A DNA stretch of 55,741 nt from Myxococcales bacterium (lineage in GTDB: Bacteria; Myxococcota; Myxococcia; Myxococcales; Myxococcaceae). The position numbers were made by a program, and so were the translations under genes. The notes beneath the pieces were generated by a model. It saw only the letters and a list, made by a program, of their open reading frames with translations. It searched no databases and had not been told where the DNA came from. The stretch is from the NCBI GenBank assembly GCA_016191815.1, contig JACPVI010000033.1, positions 1 through 55,741 on the forward strand. The letters are read 5' to 3'. Positions 25,466 to 34,305 of the stretch are shown one piece after another (positions within the stretch are counted from its first letter, which is position 1; the number at the start of each line of letters is the position of its first letter).

Positions 25466-26416
25466 TTACTCGTCCTTCGACCAGCGGACGATGGCGTGCA
25501 GCGGCACGAACATCTCGCAGGCGCTCGTGCCGAGCACCACGTCGAAGGGGCCCACCCGGGTGAGCAGCTGGCGCAGCCTGAGCCCGTTCCGGAGCAGAAG
25601 GTCCAGCTTCTGCCCCACGCAGGGGAGGAACGGCCGCGGGTCCGACACCGGCCGCTTGTCCGGGAGGCGGGCGATGGGCGAGGGCTTCTGGAGGAGCTTC
25701 TGATCCCGCTCCAGGGTGGGCACCAGTTGCTCCCAGCCAATCCGGGGAGCGAGCAACACCACCTGGAGCTTCTCCATCCGGCCGGTCTTCTCCAGCTGGA
25801 AGGCCACCGGCTCGACGCCGGTGACGACGTCGATCAGCGTCCGCTCCGCCAAGACCACCGACAGCTCCACCCGCTCGCGGACCAGCCCGTCGATGAAGGC
25901 GTTCACTGCCTCGGTGGGGACCGAGGCCCGCGCCTCCTTCACCGCCGCCTTTTTCTGCGTCCGCGACTTGCGCGCGAGGAACTCCTCCACCGAGAGCCCG
26001 CTCTGGACCGCTCCGAAGCCGTCCTCCAGCGAGAGTCCCTCGTGCTTCTCCATCAGCCCGTACACCTCGTCGAAGCGCTTCGCCTCCTCGGCGTGCAGCT
26101 TGCGCCACACCCGGCACTTCATCTTCCCTTCGAGCTCTCCCTTGGCGATGCGGGCCGGCACCCGCTCCCTTCGGGCGAGCGCGTTCACCTGCTCCGCGGT
26201 GGGAGGAGGCCTGGGTGGCCCGGAGGGGCGAGGCCCCATCCCCGGTCGGCCGAACGGCCTGGGCCCTGGCCGGGGTGGACCTCCCGGGACTGGCGCGGCG
26301 CGCGGCACCGGTGCCGGCCGCGGTGCCAATGGCGAGGGCGAGCCCGCCGGCGCGACCGGCTTTCTCACCACCTCCACCTTCGGAGGTTCCCTCCTCCCCT
26401 TGCGATCGAAAGCCAT
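25466..26416 (-). CDS. hypothetical protein with Pro-rich N terminus and possible Hfq/Sm-like C terminus
   Basis: 316 residues. Residues 1-75 are basic and Pro/Arg/Gly-rich (PRPFGRPGMGPRPSGPPRPPP). Residues 75-190 are helical and charged. The last 50 residues (GQKLDLLLRNGLRLRQLL, then VGPFDVVLGTSACEMFVP and LHAIVRWS) follow the strand order of an Hfq Sm fold: a G-x-L start, a bend, F-D-x-V-L-L-like strand and a basic/hydrophobic H-A-I strand. This reading is mine by eye. If right, it would be an RNA-binding protein of unusual build. It is followed closely upstream by the small lipoprotein gene (gap 7 bases). Confidence 0.55.
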   Translation of the reverse strand: MAFDRKGRREPPKVEVVRKPVAPAGSPSPLAPRPAPVPRAAPVPGGPPRPGPRPFGRPGMGPRPSGPPRPPPTAEQVNALARRERVPARIAKGELEGKMKCRVWRKLHAEEAKRFDEVYGLMEKHEGLSLEDGFGAVQSGLSVEEFLARKSRTQKKAAVKEARASVPTEAVNAFIDGLVRERVELSVVLAERTLIDVVTGVEPVAFQLEKTGRMEKLQVVLLAPRIGWEQLVPTLERDQKLLQKPSPIARLPDKRPVSDPRPFLPCVGQKLDLLLRNGLRLRQLLTRVGPFDVVLGTSACEMFVPLHAIVRWSKDE

Positions 26417-26423
26417 CAGCCGA

Positions 26424-26837
26424 TCATTTCTTGAAGGAGTCGCTCAAGTCCACCTTCCACCGCTCGCCCTCCTTCACCATCCGCACCTCGGCGGTCTCTC
26501 CGCCGGAAGTGGCCGAGACTACCGCGCTGGCCTCCTCCCGGCGCGCCACTTTCACCTGGGTGAGCGGCTGCGGCCTGTGGCCGGTGGCGAAGGCGAGGAG
26601 GGCGGGCTCGTCCTTCACCGCCCCGCCGGACGCGGAAGAGATTTCCTTCGAGCGGGTCTCGATGGCCTTCCGGGTGTCCTCCGAGAGCGCCTCGTAGGCC
26701 ACCTTGGTCTCCCCCCGCTCGAGCGCCTGGGCGAAGGAGGCGTAGGCGTCCTCCGGGGTGTCCCACTTCGGCCCGCGGCAGCCGGAGCAAAGCGCGAGGA
26801 GGGTGAGGGCGAAGGCGCACCGCACGGTGCATGTCAT
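26424..26837 (-). CDS. small lipoprotein, NTF2/DUF4878-like
   Basis: 137 residues from the ATG at 26837; a TTG at 26861 is an alternative start. The signal is MTCTVRCAFALTLLAL with lipobox LCSGC. The mature part WDTPEDAYASFAQALERGETKVAYEALSEDTRKA and the final strand ...MVKEGERWKVDLSD match the pattern of small NTF2-fold lipoproteins, in which a helix pair is followed by a beta sheet ending in W-K-V/I. Role unknown. It lies 7 bases upstream of the Pro-rich protein and 45 bases after the diguanylate cyclase gene, all on the same strand. Confidence 0.65.
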   Translation of the reverse strand: MTCTVRCAFALTLLALCSGCRGPKWDTPEDAYASFAQALERGETKVAYEALSEDTRKAIETRSKEISSASGGAVKDEPALLAFATGHRPQPLTQVKVARREEASAVVSATSGGETAEVRMVKEGERWKVDLSDSFKK

Positions 26838-26882
26838 AGAACGGATGCCGCTCCTTTCCAAAGCGCGCTGGAAAGCTTCTGT

Positions 26883-27917
26883 CTACTCCTCGTGCTGGCA
26901 GACGCGGTTTCGGCCTGCCTCCTTGGCCGCGTAGAGGCAGTCGTCGGCGGCGCGCAAGAGGGCCTCCGAGGTTTCGATCGCCGGCACCGGGAAGGTGGCC
27001 ACCCCGATCGAGGCGGTGCAGCGGACCCGCTTCTGCCCGTCCGCCTCCAGCCCCAGCTCCGCGATGCCCTTGCGGATCCGCTCGCTCGCCCGCATCGCCT
27101 CTTCCGGCCCGGTCTCCGGCAAGAGGGCGATCAGCTCCTCGCCCCCGTAGCGGGCCACCAGGTCCACGTCCCTGAGCGTCTTCACCACCACCTTGGAGAC
27201 TTCCTGCAGCACCCGGTCCCCGAAGGCGTGCCCGTAGGTGTCGTTCACCGCCTTGAAGTGGTCGAGGTCCAGCATCAGGCAGGAGAGGGGAGAGCGGTAG
27301 CGGTCCGAGCGGGCGAACTCCACCGCAAGCCGCTCCTCGAAGTAGCGCCGATTGATGAGCCCGGTGAGGGCGTCGGTGCGGGAGAGCTCCAAGAGCTCGC
27401 GCCGCTTGCGCTCCAGCTCGCGGTTGGCCAGGTCCAGCTCGCGGTTCTTCGAGACCAGCTCGTCCTGGAGCGCCTTGAGGCGGAGCATCGACTTCACCCG
27501 CGCCGACAGCTCCAGCATGTCGAAGGGCTTCACCAGATAGTCGTCGGCGCCCAGCTCCAGGCCCTCCACCTTCCCGCTCCGATGGCTGGCGGTCATCAGG
27601 ATGACCGGGATGAAGCCGAAGCCGCTCTCGTTCTGGTTGGCCTTGACGATCCGGCACACCTCCACTCCTCCGAGCCCGGGCATCTCCACGTCCATCACGA
27701 TGAGGTCGGGGCGGTGCTGCCTGATGGCGGAGAGGGCCTGCGCCCCGTCGTGGGCCTCGAAGAAGCGGTAGCCGTAGGGTGCCAGCCCGCTGCGGACCAC
27801 CTCGACGTTGGCGCGGTCGTCGTCGACGATCAGCACCTTGCGGCCGGCCAGCCCGGAGGCATCGGGGGCCACGCGGCGCGCCACCTCCAGCGTCTTTCGT
27901 CGCGGGGATTTCGGCAC
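26883..27917 (-). CDS. response regulator with GGDEF domain (diguanylate cyclase)
   Basis: 344 residues. The receiver domain (about 25-145) has the acidic pair VDDD, phosphoacceptor Asp in LIVMDVEMPG, a switch Thr in LMTAS and Lys in LVKPFD. A coiled helix (150-180) leads to a GGDEF domain with active site GGEEL, DALTGLINRRYFEE and DLDHFKAVNDTYGH. An RxxD inhibitory site (RDVD) lies 5 residues before GGEEL. All residues needed to make cyclic di-GMP are present, so it should be active and feedback-inhibited, with phosphorylation as input. No kinase gene is adjacent. The GTG start lacks a clear ribosome site. Confidence 0.9.
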   Translation of the reverse strand: MPKSPRRKTLEVARRVAPDASGLAGRKVLIVDDDRANVEVVRSGLAPYGYRFFEAHDGAQALSAIRQHRPDLIVMDVEMPGLGGVEVCRIVKANQNESGFGFIPVILMTASHRSGKVEGLELGADDYLVKPFDMLELSARVKSMLRLKALQDELVSKNRELDLANRELERKRRELLELSRTDALTGLINRRYFEERLAVEFARSDRYRSPLSCLMLDLDHFKAVNDTYGHAFGDRVLQEVSKVVVKTLRDVDLVARYGGEELIALLPETGPEEAMRASERIRKGIAELGLEADGQKRVRCTASIGVATFPVPAIETSEALLRAADDCLYAAKEAGRNRVCQHEE

Positions 27918-28054
27918 GAGGAGGGGTAGGGTTGTACCACCTGGCCGCCGTCCGGCCCAGCAGGCAGGTGCGGTCCGCCCGTTCCTCTCGAGGCCCGGCG
28001 AGCACCCCGGCCTTGCGGGCTGCCGTCGAGGGGATTTGTAGCTATAGTGGCCAC

Positions 28055-28330
28055 ATGACCGTCACCGTTCGGGAGCTGAAGAACCGGCTCAGCGAATACC
28101 TTCGCCGGGTCCAGCAGGGCGAGCCGCTCGTCGTCACCGATCACGGTCGGCCTATCGCCCGGGTCGAAGTGGTGCAGGCCGACAAGCTCAGTCCCGAGGA
28201 GCGGCTGGCCCTGATGGTGGAAGCCGGAGAGATCTCCCAGCCCAAGAAGCGAGGTCGGCTCAAGTGGACCAAGCCGTCCCGCATCAGGGGCCGGCCGATC
28301 TCCGAGACGTTGCTCGAGGACCGCGGTTGA
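28055..28330 (+). CDS. Phd/YefM family antitoxin
   Basis: 91 residues. MTVTVRELKNRLSEYLRRV followed by GEPLVVTDHGRPIARVEV is the Phd/YefM DNA-binding fold. The C-terminal 40 residues are basic and probably bind the toxin. The ATG sits 7 bases after a TATAGT box (28043-28048), so the mRNA may be leaderless; no Shine-Dalgarno sequence is seen. The stop overlaps the TTG of the PIN gene (TTGA). Antitoxins of this type neutralise the toxin and repress their own operon. Confidence 0.85.
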   Translation: MTVTVRELKNRLSEYLRRVQQGEPLVVTDHGRPIARVEVVQADKLSPEERLALMVEAGEISQPKKRGRLKWTKPSRIRGRPISETLLEDRG

Positions 28331-28761
28331 TCTTCTTCCTCGAAGCGAGCGCGATGGTGAAGAAGTACATCGCCGAGCCCGGCACCGAGCGGCTGGAGAC
28401 GCTGGTGCGGACGCGCCGCGACTTGGCTGTCTGTCGGGTAACGCACGTCGAGCTTCCCGCGGCGTTGGCACGGCGGGCTCGCGCAGGCGACCTGTCGCGC
28501 GAGGTGGCGCGCCGCCACGCCGCGCAGTACGAGGCAGACGCCGCCAGCCTGCGGATCGTCGAGCTGCGACCTCCGGTCTTGATCCTTGCCGCCAAGCTCG
28601 TCTGGAACCACGCCCTCCGTGCCTTCGATGCGCTCCAGCTCGGAGCGGCGCTCCACCTCGGGCGCGCCTCGCAGGCTCCGCTCACCTTCGTCGCCGCCGA
28701 TGGTCCGCTCTGCGATGCGGCGCAAGCCGAGGGGCTGAGGGTCGAGCGGCTCGGCCGATGA
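28327..28761 (+). CDS. PIN-domain (VapC-type) toxin with Glu at the first catalytic position
   Basis: 144 residues from a TTG that overlaps the antitoxin stop. A PIN domain is seen in order: FFLEASAMVKKYIAEPG, VTHVELPAALARRA, HALRAFDALQLGAAL and FVAADGPLCDAA. PIN ribonucleases normally begin with Asp in the L-D-[TAS]-S motif; here it is Glu (E6). The remaining acids (Glu in THVE, Asp in AFDAL, Asp in AADG) are present. Asp to Glu could weaken Mg2+ binding or be tolerated. The pair is a typical type II toxin-antitoxin operon. Confidence 0.8.
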   Translation: MIFFLEASAMVKKYIAEPGTERLETLVRTRRDLAVCRVTHVELPAALARRARAGDLSREVARRHAAQYEADAASLRIVELRPPVLILAAKLVWNHALRAFDALQLGAALHLGRASQAPLTFVAADGPLCDAAQAEGLRVERLGR

Positions 28762-28828
28762 GCGCCGCGCTGCCGTTTCGTTCTTCCCCGTGGCCTTCGG
28801 GCGAGCCGGTGGCAGACTCCCGCTGCGG

Positions 28829-30271
28829 ATGAGCACCTCCCACGAGGAGCGCGGGCCGCCGGGCCGGTCCAATCGGGCGGCCACCCTCTGCGCGGGGGCG
28901 GTGCTCGCGCTGCTCACCGCCGCATTGGTGTGGGAAGCCTCGCTGGAGCGGAACGCCTGGCTGGACGAGCCCGAGTGGGTGACCGCCGGCTACCGGACCT
29001 TCGAGCTGGTGCGCGACCTGTCTCCGCCCTTGCGCTGGGAGGGCGCCTACCACGAGCTGAACCTCCGCGACTGGGGGAACAAGAACCCGCCGGTGGGGAA
29101 GCTGCTCATCGGGGCCGCGGTCGCCCCTTTCCGGGAGGGCGAGGAGCCGATCCGCTTCATGTGGGAGTGGCCTTTCGACTACCAGTCGAACCTCGCGGCG
29201 GGGAACATTCCTCCCTTCAGGTTGCTCACGCCGGCCAGGGTGACGGTGGCGTTCTTCGGAGGGCTGACCCTGCTGTTGAGCTATCTGTGCGCGGTGCGGC
29301 TACTCGAGAGACGGTGGCTGGCGATCCTGGCGCCGGTGCTGCTCTGGTCGCTGATGGCCTTCGAGACGCACAGCACGCGGGTGTTCACGGACATCCCCCA
29401 GCTCGCGCTGCTCTTGGCCGCGGTCGCCGCCTTCCAAAAGCACCTCGCCTCCGGCCGCGCGGCGTACTTCTGGTCTTCCCTGGCGCTGATGGGGCTGTCC
29501 TGCGCGGTGAAGTTCAGCAGCGGTCCTTTGGTGGTGGCGACCGCGGCTTTCTGCCTCCTCGCCCGGAGGCAGCCGCCGGGGAAGCGTCTTTGGCGCGCCT
29601 TGGCGGTGATGCTGGTCCCCTTCGCGGTGTTCGTGGCGGTCAACCCTTACCTCTACCCGGACCCGATCGGGCGGACGGTGGGCCTGATCCGCGTGTGGTC
29701 GGTCTCGAAGAAGCTCCAGCAGGGCGTCCCCGCGGTGGCGCCGGAGGCGGTGAAGTCGCCGGGAAGGAAGCTCGCGCTGGTGACGGCGAAGGCGGTGCTT
29801 CGGCCGGAGCACTCCGATTGGGTGGCCCACTCGCTCGACTCGGGGCGGCTATGGCTTTGGGGCCTGGCCGGGCTCGCCGCGGTGGCGGCGCTGCTCCGCT
29901 TCCGGATCCGCCTCGGAGCCACCAGGGCACGACTGGCCGCCGCGCTGGGGACGTCTGTCGCGGCGGTGGCGCTGGCCTTCTTGCTGGGCGCGCCGGGAAT
30001 CCTGCTCCCCGCCCTGGCGGGGGCGGGGCTGCTTCACCTCGCTCGGACTTCGCGGAGCCTGTGGCGCTCCGGATCGGGCCTGGGCGCGGTCGGCTATCAG
30101 CTTCTGGTGGCCCTCTGTTTCTTCGTCTTCACGGCGGTGTGGCTGCCGTTCGACTGGACGCGCTACTACCTTCCGGTGCTGGTGCTGATGCCGGTGGTGT
30201 ACGTGGCGGGGGCCGCCGAGCTGGGCGGACTGATCGACGCTCGCCGGCGGGCTCCTCCAGTGCAGCCCTAG
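28829..30271 (+). CDS. polytopic membrane glycosyltransferase (GT39/ArnT-like)
   Basis: 480 residues from ATG 28829; a GTG at 28790 is possible. After TM1 comes a periplasmic loop with LDEPEWVTAGYRTFEL and GNKNPPVGKLLIG, the D-E and P-P-x-x-K pattern of GT-C glycosyltransferases that use polyprenyl-phosphate sugars (ArnT, PMT). About ten further TM segments follow. It probably transfers a sugar to a lipid, protein or polysaccharide at the outer face of the inner membrane. It converges on trmB with a 4-base overlap. Confidence 0.75.
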   Translation: MSTSHEERGPPGRSNRAATLCAGAVLALLTAALVWEASLERNAWLDEPEWVTAGYRTFELVRDLSPPLRWEGAYHELNLRDWGNKNPPVGKLLIGAAVAPFREGEEPIRFMWEWPFDYQSNLAAGNIPPFRLLTPARVTVAFFGGLTLLLSYLCAVRLLERRWLAILAPVLLWSLMAFETHSTRVFTDIPQLALLLAAVAAFQKHLASGRAAYFWSSLALMGLSCAVKFSSGPLVVATAAFCLLARRQPPGKRLWRALAVMLVPFAVFVAVNPYLYPDPIGRTVGLIRVWSVSKKLQQGVPAVAPEAVKSPGRKLALVTAKAVLRPEHSDWVAHSLDSGRLWLWGLAGLAAVAALLRFRIRLGATRARLAAALGTSVAAVALAFLLGAPGILLPALAGAGLLHLARTSRSLWRSGSGLGAVGYQLLVALCFFVFTAVWLPFDWTRYYLPVLVLMPVVYVAGAAELGGLIDARRRAPPVQP

Positions 30272-30891
30272 CGAAGCGGTTTCCGCAGGCGCGCGCGGTA
30301 GACCGGCTGGCCGCTGGCGAGGTAGCGCCGCTCGCGGGTGGAGGGGACCTCTTCCGGGTCGAAGGGATGGAAGGCGCCGGGGCCCAGGGGGTTCTGCAAG
30401 CCGGCGGCCTCCAAGGTGGCGAGCATCTGATGGGCGCGGTGTCCCACGTCGGTGCGGAGGTCGAACAGGCCTCCGGGAGCGAGGAGGCTCAGGAGGAGTT
30501 GGGTGAAGTCCGCGGTCAGCAGCACCCGCTTCTGGTGGGCGCGCTTCCACCACGGGTCAGGGAAGTGGAGCCGGACCGCGGCGAGGGAGCCGGGGCGGAA
30601 CAAGCGCGGCAGGTAGGCCCGGGCGTCCGCCTCGATGACGCGGAGGTTGCCGATCCCGTGCTTCCTTGCGCGGTGCTGCATCTCGCGGGCGTACTTCTTC
30701 CGCCATTCGAAGGCGACGTAGCGCGTCTCCGGGTGGCGGCGGCAGTACTCGAGGGCGAAGCCGCCCATGCCGCTGCCGAGCTCCAATTCGAGCGGGCCCT
30801 TGGAGCCAAACACCTGGTCCCAGTCGGGCGGCTCGGTGAGGGCGAGGAATTCTTTTCCGGCTGGTTCCGGGCGGAGTCCGATGCGCGCCAT
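30268..30891 (-). CDS. trmB: tRNA (guanine-N7-)-methyltransferase
   Basis: 207 residues from ATG 30891; a TTG at 30939 is an alternative start. It has the SAM-binding glycine motif ELGSGMGGFALEYC, followed by FEWRKKYA, VIEADARAYLP and HFPDPWWKRAHQKRVL, the signature of TrmB, then FDLRTDVGHRAHQM and STRERRYLASGQPVY. The enzyme methylates G46 in the variable loop of tRNAs. It lies between two membrane glycosyltransferase genes without an obvious functional tie and probably has its own promoter in the short divergent region near 30930. Confidence 0.9.
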   Translation of the reverse strand: MARIGLRPEPAGKEFLALTEPPDWDQVFGSKGPLELELGSGMGGFALEYCRRHPETRYVAFEWRKKYAREMQHRARKHGIGNLRVIEADARAYLPRLFRPGSLAAVRLHFPDPWWKRAHQKRVLLTADFTQLLLSLLAPGGLFDLRTDVGHRAHQMLATLEAAGLQNPLGPGAFHPFDPEEVPSTRERRYLASGQPVYRARLRKPLR

Positions 30892-30959
30892 GTGGTGGGG
30901 AAGCCGCGGGCGGATAGCCTCCGGTGCGCGCGCAGTCAAGCGGCCCGGTCCCCGTTCGA

Positions 30960-32576
30960 ATGAGCCTGGCCACTCTCTGCGCGCGCTGGTGTGATGCGAG
31001 TCAGCCAGTGAGCCAGACCCCCGTCCCCCCCATTCCGCACCCCGACAGGATTCCCTGGTGGCTGTTTATCGGGTTCACCTGCTTGTACCTTTTGTCGAGC
31101 GGCGGCCACATCGATTCGCCCGATGGCGTGATGATGCTCAAGATGACCGAGTCGGCCCTCGAGGGGCGGCTCGACGTGGGCGAGCTCGAGGACTGGCCCG
31201 GATTCGGCGGGCAGAGGGTGGTGACTGACGGGCAAGAGCGCTTCTACTCCTGGTTCGGAATGGGCCTGCCGTTGGTGGCGATCCCCACCCACCTCCTGGG
31301 CCGGGCCTTGGCGCCTCTTCTCTCATCGAGAGAAGCCAGTCTCTTCGAAGTTCCGCTCAACGAAGAGTCAGCAGCGGAGGGAATTCCCTTCGTCCGCCGC
31401 ACTTGGTACCCCGTTGATCCCGACCACGCGCGAGGGGCCTTCGTGGCCTTTGCCACCAGTTGGGCATCGGCTTTGCTCGGGGCGCTCGGGGTTCTGGCGA
31501 TCTACCTCGTCAACCGTCAACTGGGCGTGGGGAGCAAGGCCGCGCTGACGGTGGCCACGCTGGTCGGAATCGCCTCTCCTTGGTGGCACTACTCGAAGCA
31601 GTTCTTCTCGGAGGGGCTCGGCGGCGTCGGCATCTCGCTATTCCTGCTGTTCGCCCTTCGAGCGAAACATCACCCGGAGCGCCAAAGCGAGTGGTGGTGG
31701 GGCGGAGCCGCGCTGGGAATGGCAATTGCCGCGAAACCAGTGCACGCAGTTTTCATATTCCCGGCGCTGATCCTGGTTGCCGCCTACGTGAGGAATTGGC
31801 CGCCGAGGATCGCCGCTCGGGCGCTGGCGGCCGCTGGCCTCTCCTTGCTGGCGGTGGTCGCCTGCGTCGCCGCCTACAACCATGCTCGGTTCGGCTCGCC
31901 ACTCGAAACCGGCTACGGTGCGGTGGCCAGATGGTCTACCCCCTGGTGGAAGGGCACGCTCGGGCTCCTGGTCAGTCCGGGCCGTGGCCTTTTCGTCTAT
32001 TTTCCCTTGGCCCTGGCAAGCCTGGCGCTGTTTGGGCGGTTCGCGGCGCGTTTTCGCGCCGAAAGCATCTTCGTCGCCCTTTGCGGTGTCTGTCTGGTCG
32101 GCATCTACGCCAAGTGGCAATGGTGGGACGGCGGCTGGTGCTGGGGGCCGCGGTTTCTTCTCCCAGCAGTTCCCCTGCTCGGCATCCCCTGGGCCAGCCT
32201 GATCGAGGCCAAAGGGCTTGATTGGAGACATCACTGCTTCGCTGCGTTGGTGTTGCTCTCCGCGATGGTGGCTTTCTTGGGGGTGTGGGTGAACTACGTG
32301 GACTTCTATACCTGGCTCCGGGCCTACGCGGTCGAGCACGTCGCCCAGTTTTCGCCTGATGGGATGATCGATCATCCCGAGCTGGCTCACTGGAGCTGGC
32401 TGGGCGCGCCCGTGATTCGCTACTGGGACGCCCCCGTCGGTGGAGATCTCCTCCTGCTCAGGGCGTTCTCGAAACCCGGGCTGGTGCTGGTCTTGGATGC
32501 CGTTCTGCTGCTCGGCCTGCTCGCTGCGATTCAGCGAATCAGAGCCGCGATCCGGCAGAACCCCGGGCGGCCTTGA
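30960..32576 (+). CDS. polytopic membrane protein, GT-C glycosyltransferase-like
   Basis: 538 residues from ATG 30960; GTG 31008 is also plausible. TM1 is WWLFIGFTCLYLLSS; then HIDSPDGVMMLKMTESAL, with an acidic residue pair early in the first periplasmic loop as in GT-C enzymes, and about ten TM segments. YAKWQWWDGGWCWGPRFLLPAVPL is a motif seen in large families of predicted glycosyltransferases with a late W-G-P-R-F. Base composition looks a little less GC-rich than the neighbours at the start. The following membrane-protein gene converges on it after a 10-base gap. Confidence 0.65.
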   Translation: MSLATLCARWCDASQPVSQTPVPPIPHPDRIPWWLFIGFTCLYLLSSGGHIDSPDGVMMLKMTESALEGRLDVGELEDWPGFGGQRVVTDGQERFYSWFGMGLPLVAIPTHLLGRALAPLLSSREASLFEVPLNEESAAEGIPFVRRTWYPVDPDHARGAFVAFATSWASALLGALGVLAIYLVNRQLGVGSKAALTVATLVGIASPWWHYSKQFFSEGLGGVGISLFLLFALRAKHHPERQSEWWWGGAALGMAIAAKPVHAVFIFPALILVAAYVRNWPPRIAARALAAAGLSLLAVVACVAAYNHARFGSPLETGYGAVARWSTPWWKGTLGLLVSPGRGLFVYFPLALASLALFGRFAARFRAESIFVALCGVCLVGIYAKWQWWDGGWCWGPRFLLPAVPLLGIPWASLIEAKGLDWRHHCFAALVLLSAMVAFLGVWVNYVDFYTWLRAYAVEHVAQFSPDGMIDHPELAHWSWLGAPVIRYWDAPVGGDLLLLRAFSKPGLVLVLDAVLLLGLLAAIQRIRAAIRQNPGRP

Positions 32577-32586
32577 AGGTGCCGCG

Positions 32587-34305
32587 CTAGCGCTTGCGCC
32601 GAAGGCAGCCTTCGATCGCGGCCGGAGGCCGGCGGTCTGGTCCCTCGCCCAGCTCGAGCCTGAATCCGGAGCCCAGCTCGTCCGGCCCGCGCAGGCTCAG
32701 GCGGGGGTCCGGGCAGGTCGTACAAGGGAGCGGCGAAGCCGAGCACTCCCCGCCCAGGGGAACGTTCAGCACCAGTCCGCTCTGGGTGGTGAAAGACTCG
32801 AGCGGCGGCTGCGGCGGCGGAACCAGGCCTGGGTGAGCCCTAAGCGGCGGCGTGCCCAGCAGAGGGTAGGCGGCGACGATTCCCATGGTTGCGACAAGGA
32901 GCAAGGTGAGCCGCGGCAGTCGAACCGGCCCCACCGCGCTCGCGGCCAGGGAGGCAGAGGAAGCGGCGAGACCCCAAAGCCATGCGCCGGCATATCTCTC
33001 GTCCGGAGCGGTGAGCAGCCAGAAGACGATCCCTCCGAGCGCGGGGACCACCACCGCCCAGGTGAGCGACGCGCCTGGCCAGCGGCGAATGCGAGCGAAG
33101 AGGGAAAGTGCAAACCCCAAGGCGGCGATCGCCAGCGGGAGGACCACCTTGCGGTTCGACAGCAATAACTCCGACGCCCAATGCCGGAGCCACCCGGCAC
33201 CGTCGGCGGAGCTTTCGAGCGTGAGCCGCGAGAACGAAACAGTGTAGCCGGTGATCGCTCGCTCGATCTCCGAAGGGAGCCGCCAGTCCACCGGAAACGA
33301 GACGAGGGCGCCGTAGTAGGGGAGGTATCCGCTCCGGACCACGCTGAGGATCGCCCAGGGCACGAGCGCGACGCACATCACCGCCGCGGTGACGAAGAGC
33401 GCCCCTCGGCGTGGGCCACGCCGGAGAATCCCCCCTGTCCCCCACAGAAGCACCGCCGCCACCGCTCCAGCCGAGGAGAGTTTCAAGGTGAAAGCGGTCA
33501 CCGCGATGAGCGCCAGCATCGGCCAGCCTGCCGAGACCGAATCCTGCCGTCGCCGCTCGAGGTGTCGGATCCACTCGGAGACCAGGACCGCCCCGAGCGC
33601 GAGCTCGGAGAGGTCCGCGGTGGGGCTCATCACGTCCCTGCCCAGTGCCAGGTCCACCGCGGGCGGGAGCAGTACGAGGCTCGCGACGTCGGCCCAACCA
33701 GTGCCCCGACGCATCGCCAGCGCACCCGCCGCGGCGAGCCCGCGGGAAAGGAACGCCAGGGCGAGAATCCCGTTGGCCAGGTGCTGCGAGCCGTTTGCGA
33801 ACGGCCCCACCTCGAGCATCGCGGCGAACAAGAAGAACGAGTGGTTTACCCCCAGGAACGGGCAGAGGTTCGCGATCCCCGGCACTACCGGGAAGCTGGA
33901 AGCCCACCGGACCGCCTGCAGATGGTAGATGGCGCTGTCGCCGTTCTCGGGAGGCCCGAGGGCGCGGTTCGACAACCAGATCGCCCCGATCGCCACCGCG
34001 GCCGAAAGCGCCGGGTGAGCGCGAATCTCGCCGGCGACTCGGCGAAAAAGCCCCTGCCCGCAAAGGAGCAGCCCAGCTGCACCCGCGAGGAAGACGGCCA
34101 AGAGCAGCCGCCAATCGATCGGCAGAGCCAGGTGTGCGAGCTGCGCGGTGAGCAGCACGGCGCAAAACCCCACCCAGAAGAGAGTGGAGAGTTTCGTGTC
34201 CCAGGGGCTCCCAAGCAGCCTCGCCACCAGGCCTCCCACTCCAATCAGGGCGAGCGCCAAGAAGGCCCAGGCCGCAAGGACGAGGGCCATCGCCGCGAGC
34301 GTCAT
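32587..34305 (-). CDS. polytopic membrane protein, predicted glycosyltransferase
   Basis: 572 residues, about 12 TM segments. A conserved region NGDSAIYHLQAVRWASSFPVVPGIANL and FLGVNHSFFLFAAMLEVGPF resembles LIC_10190-type membrane proteins related to GT-C enzymes. The last 60 residues are soluble with a Cys cluster (ECSASPLPCTTCPD). The ATG at 34305 overlaps the stop of the degenerate protease gene (ATGA), so the two are translationally coupled. Substrate unknown. Confidence 0.65.
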   Translation of the reverse strand: MTLAAMALVLAAWAFLALALIGVGGLVARLLGSPWDTKLSTLFWVGFCAVLLTAQLAHLALPIDWRLLLAVFLAGAAGLLLCGQGLFRRVAGEIRAHPALSAAVAIGAIWLSNRALGPPENGDSAIYHLQAVRWASSFPVVPGIANLCPFLGVNHSFFLFAAMLEVGPFANGSQHLANGILALAFLSRGLAAAGALAMRRGTGWADVASLVLLPPAVDLALGRDVMSPTADLSELALGAVLVSEWIRHLERRRQDSVSAGWPMLALIAVTAFTLKLSSAGAVAAVLLWGTGGILRRGPRRGALFVTAAVMCVALVPWAILSVVRSGYLPYYGALVSFPVDWRLPSEIERAITGYTVSFSRLTLESSADGAGWLRHWASELLLSNRKVVLPLAIAALGFALSLFARIRRWPGASLTWAVVVPALGGIVFWLLTAPDERYAGAWLWGLAASSASLAASAVGPVRLPRLTLLLVATMGIVAAYPLLGTPPLRAHPGLVPPPQPPLESFTTQSGLVLNVPLGGECSASPLPCTTCPDPRLSLRGPDELGSGFRLELGEGPDRRPPAAIEGCLRRKR

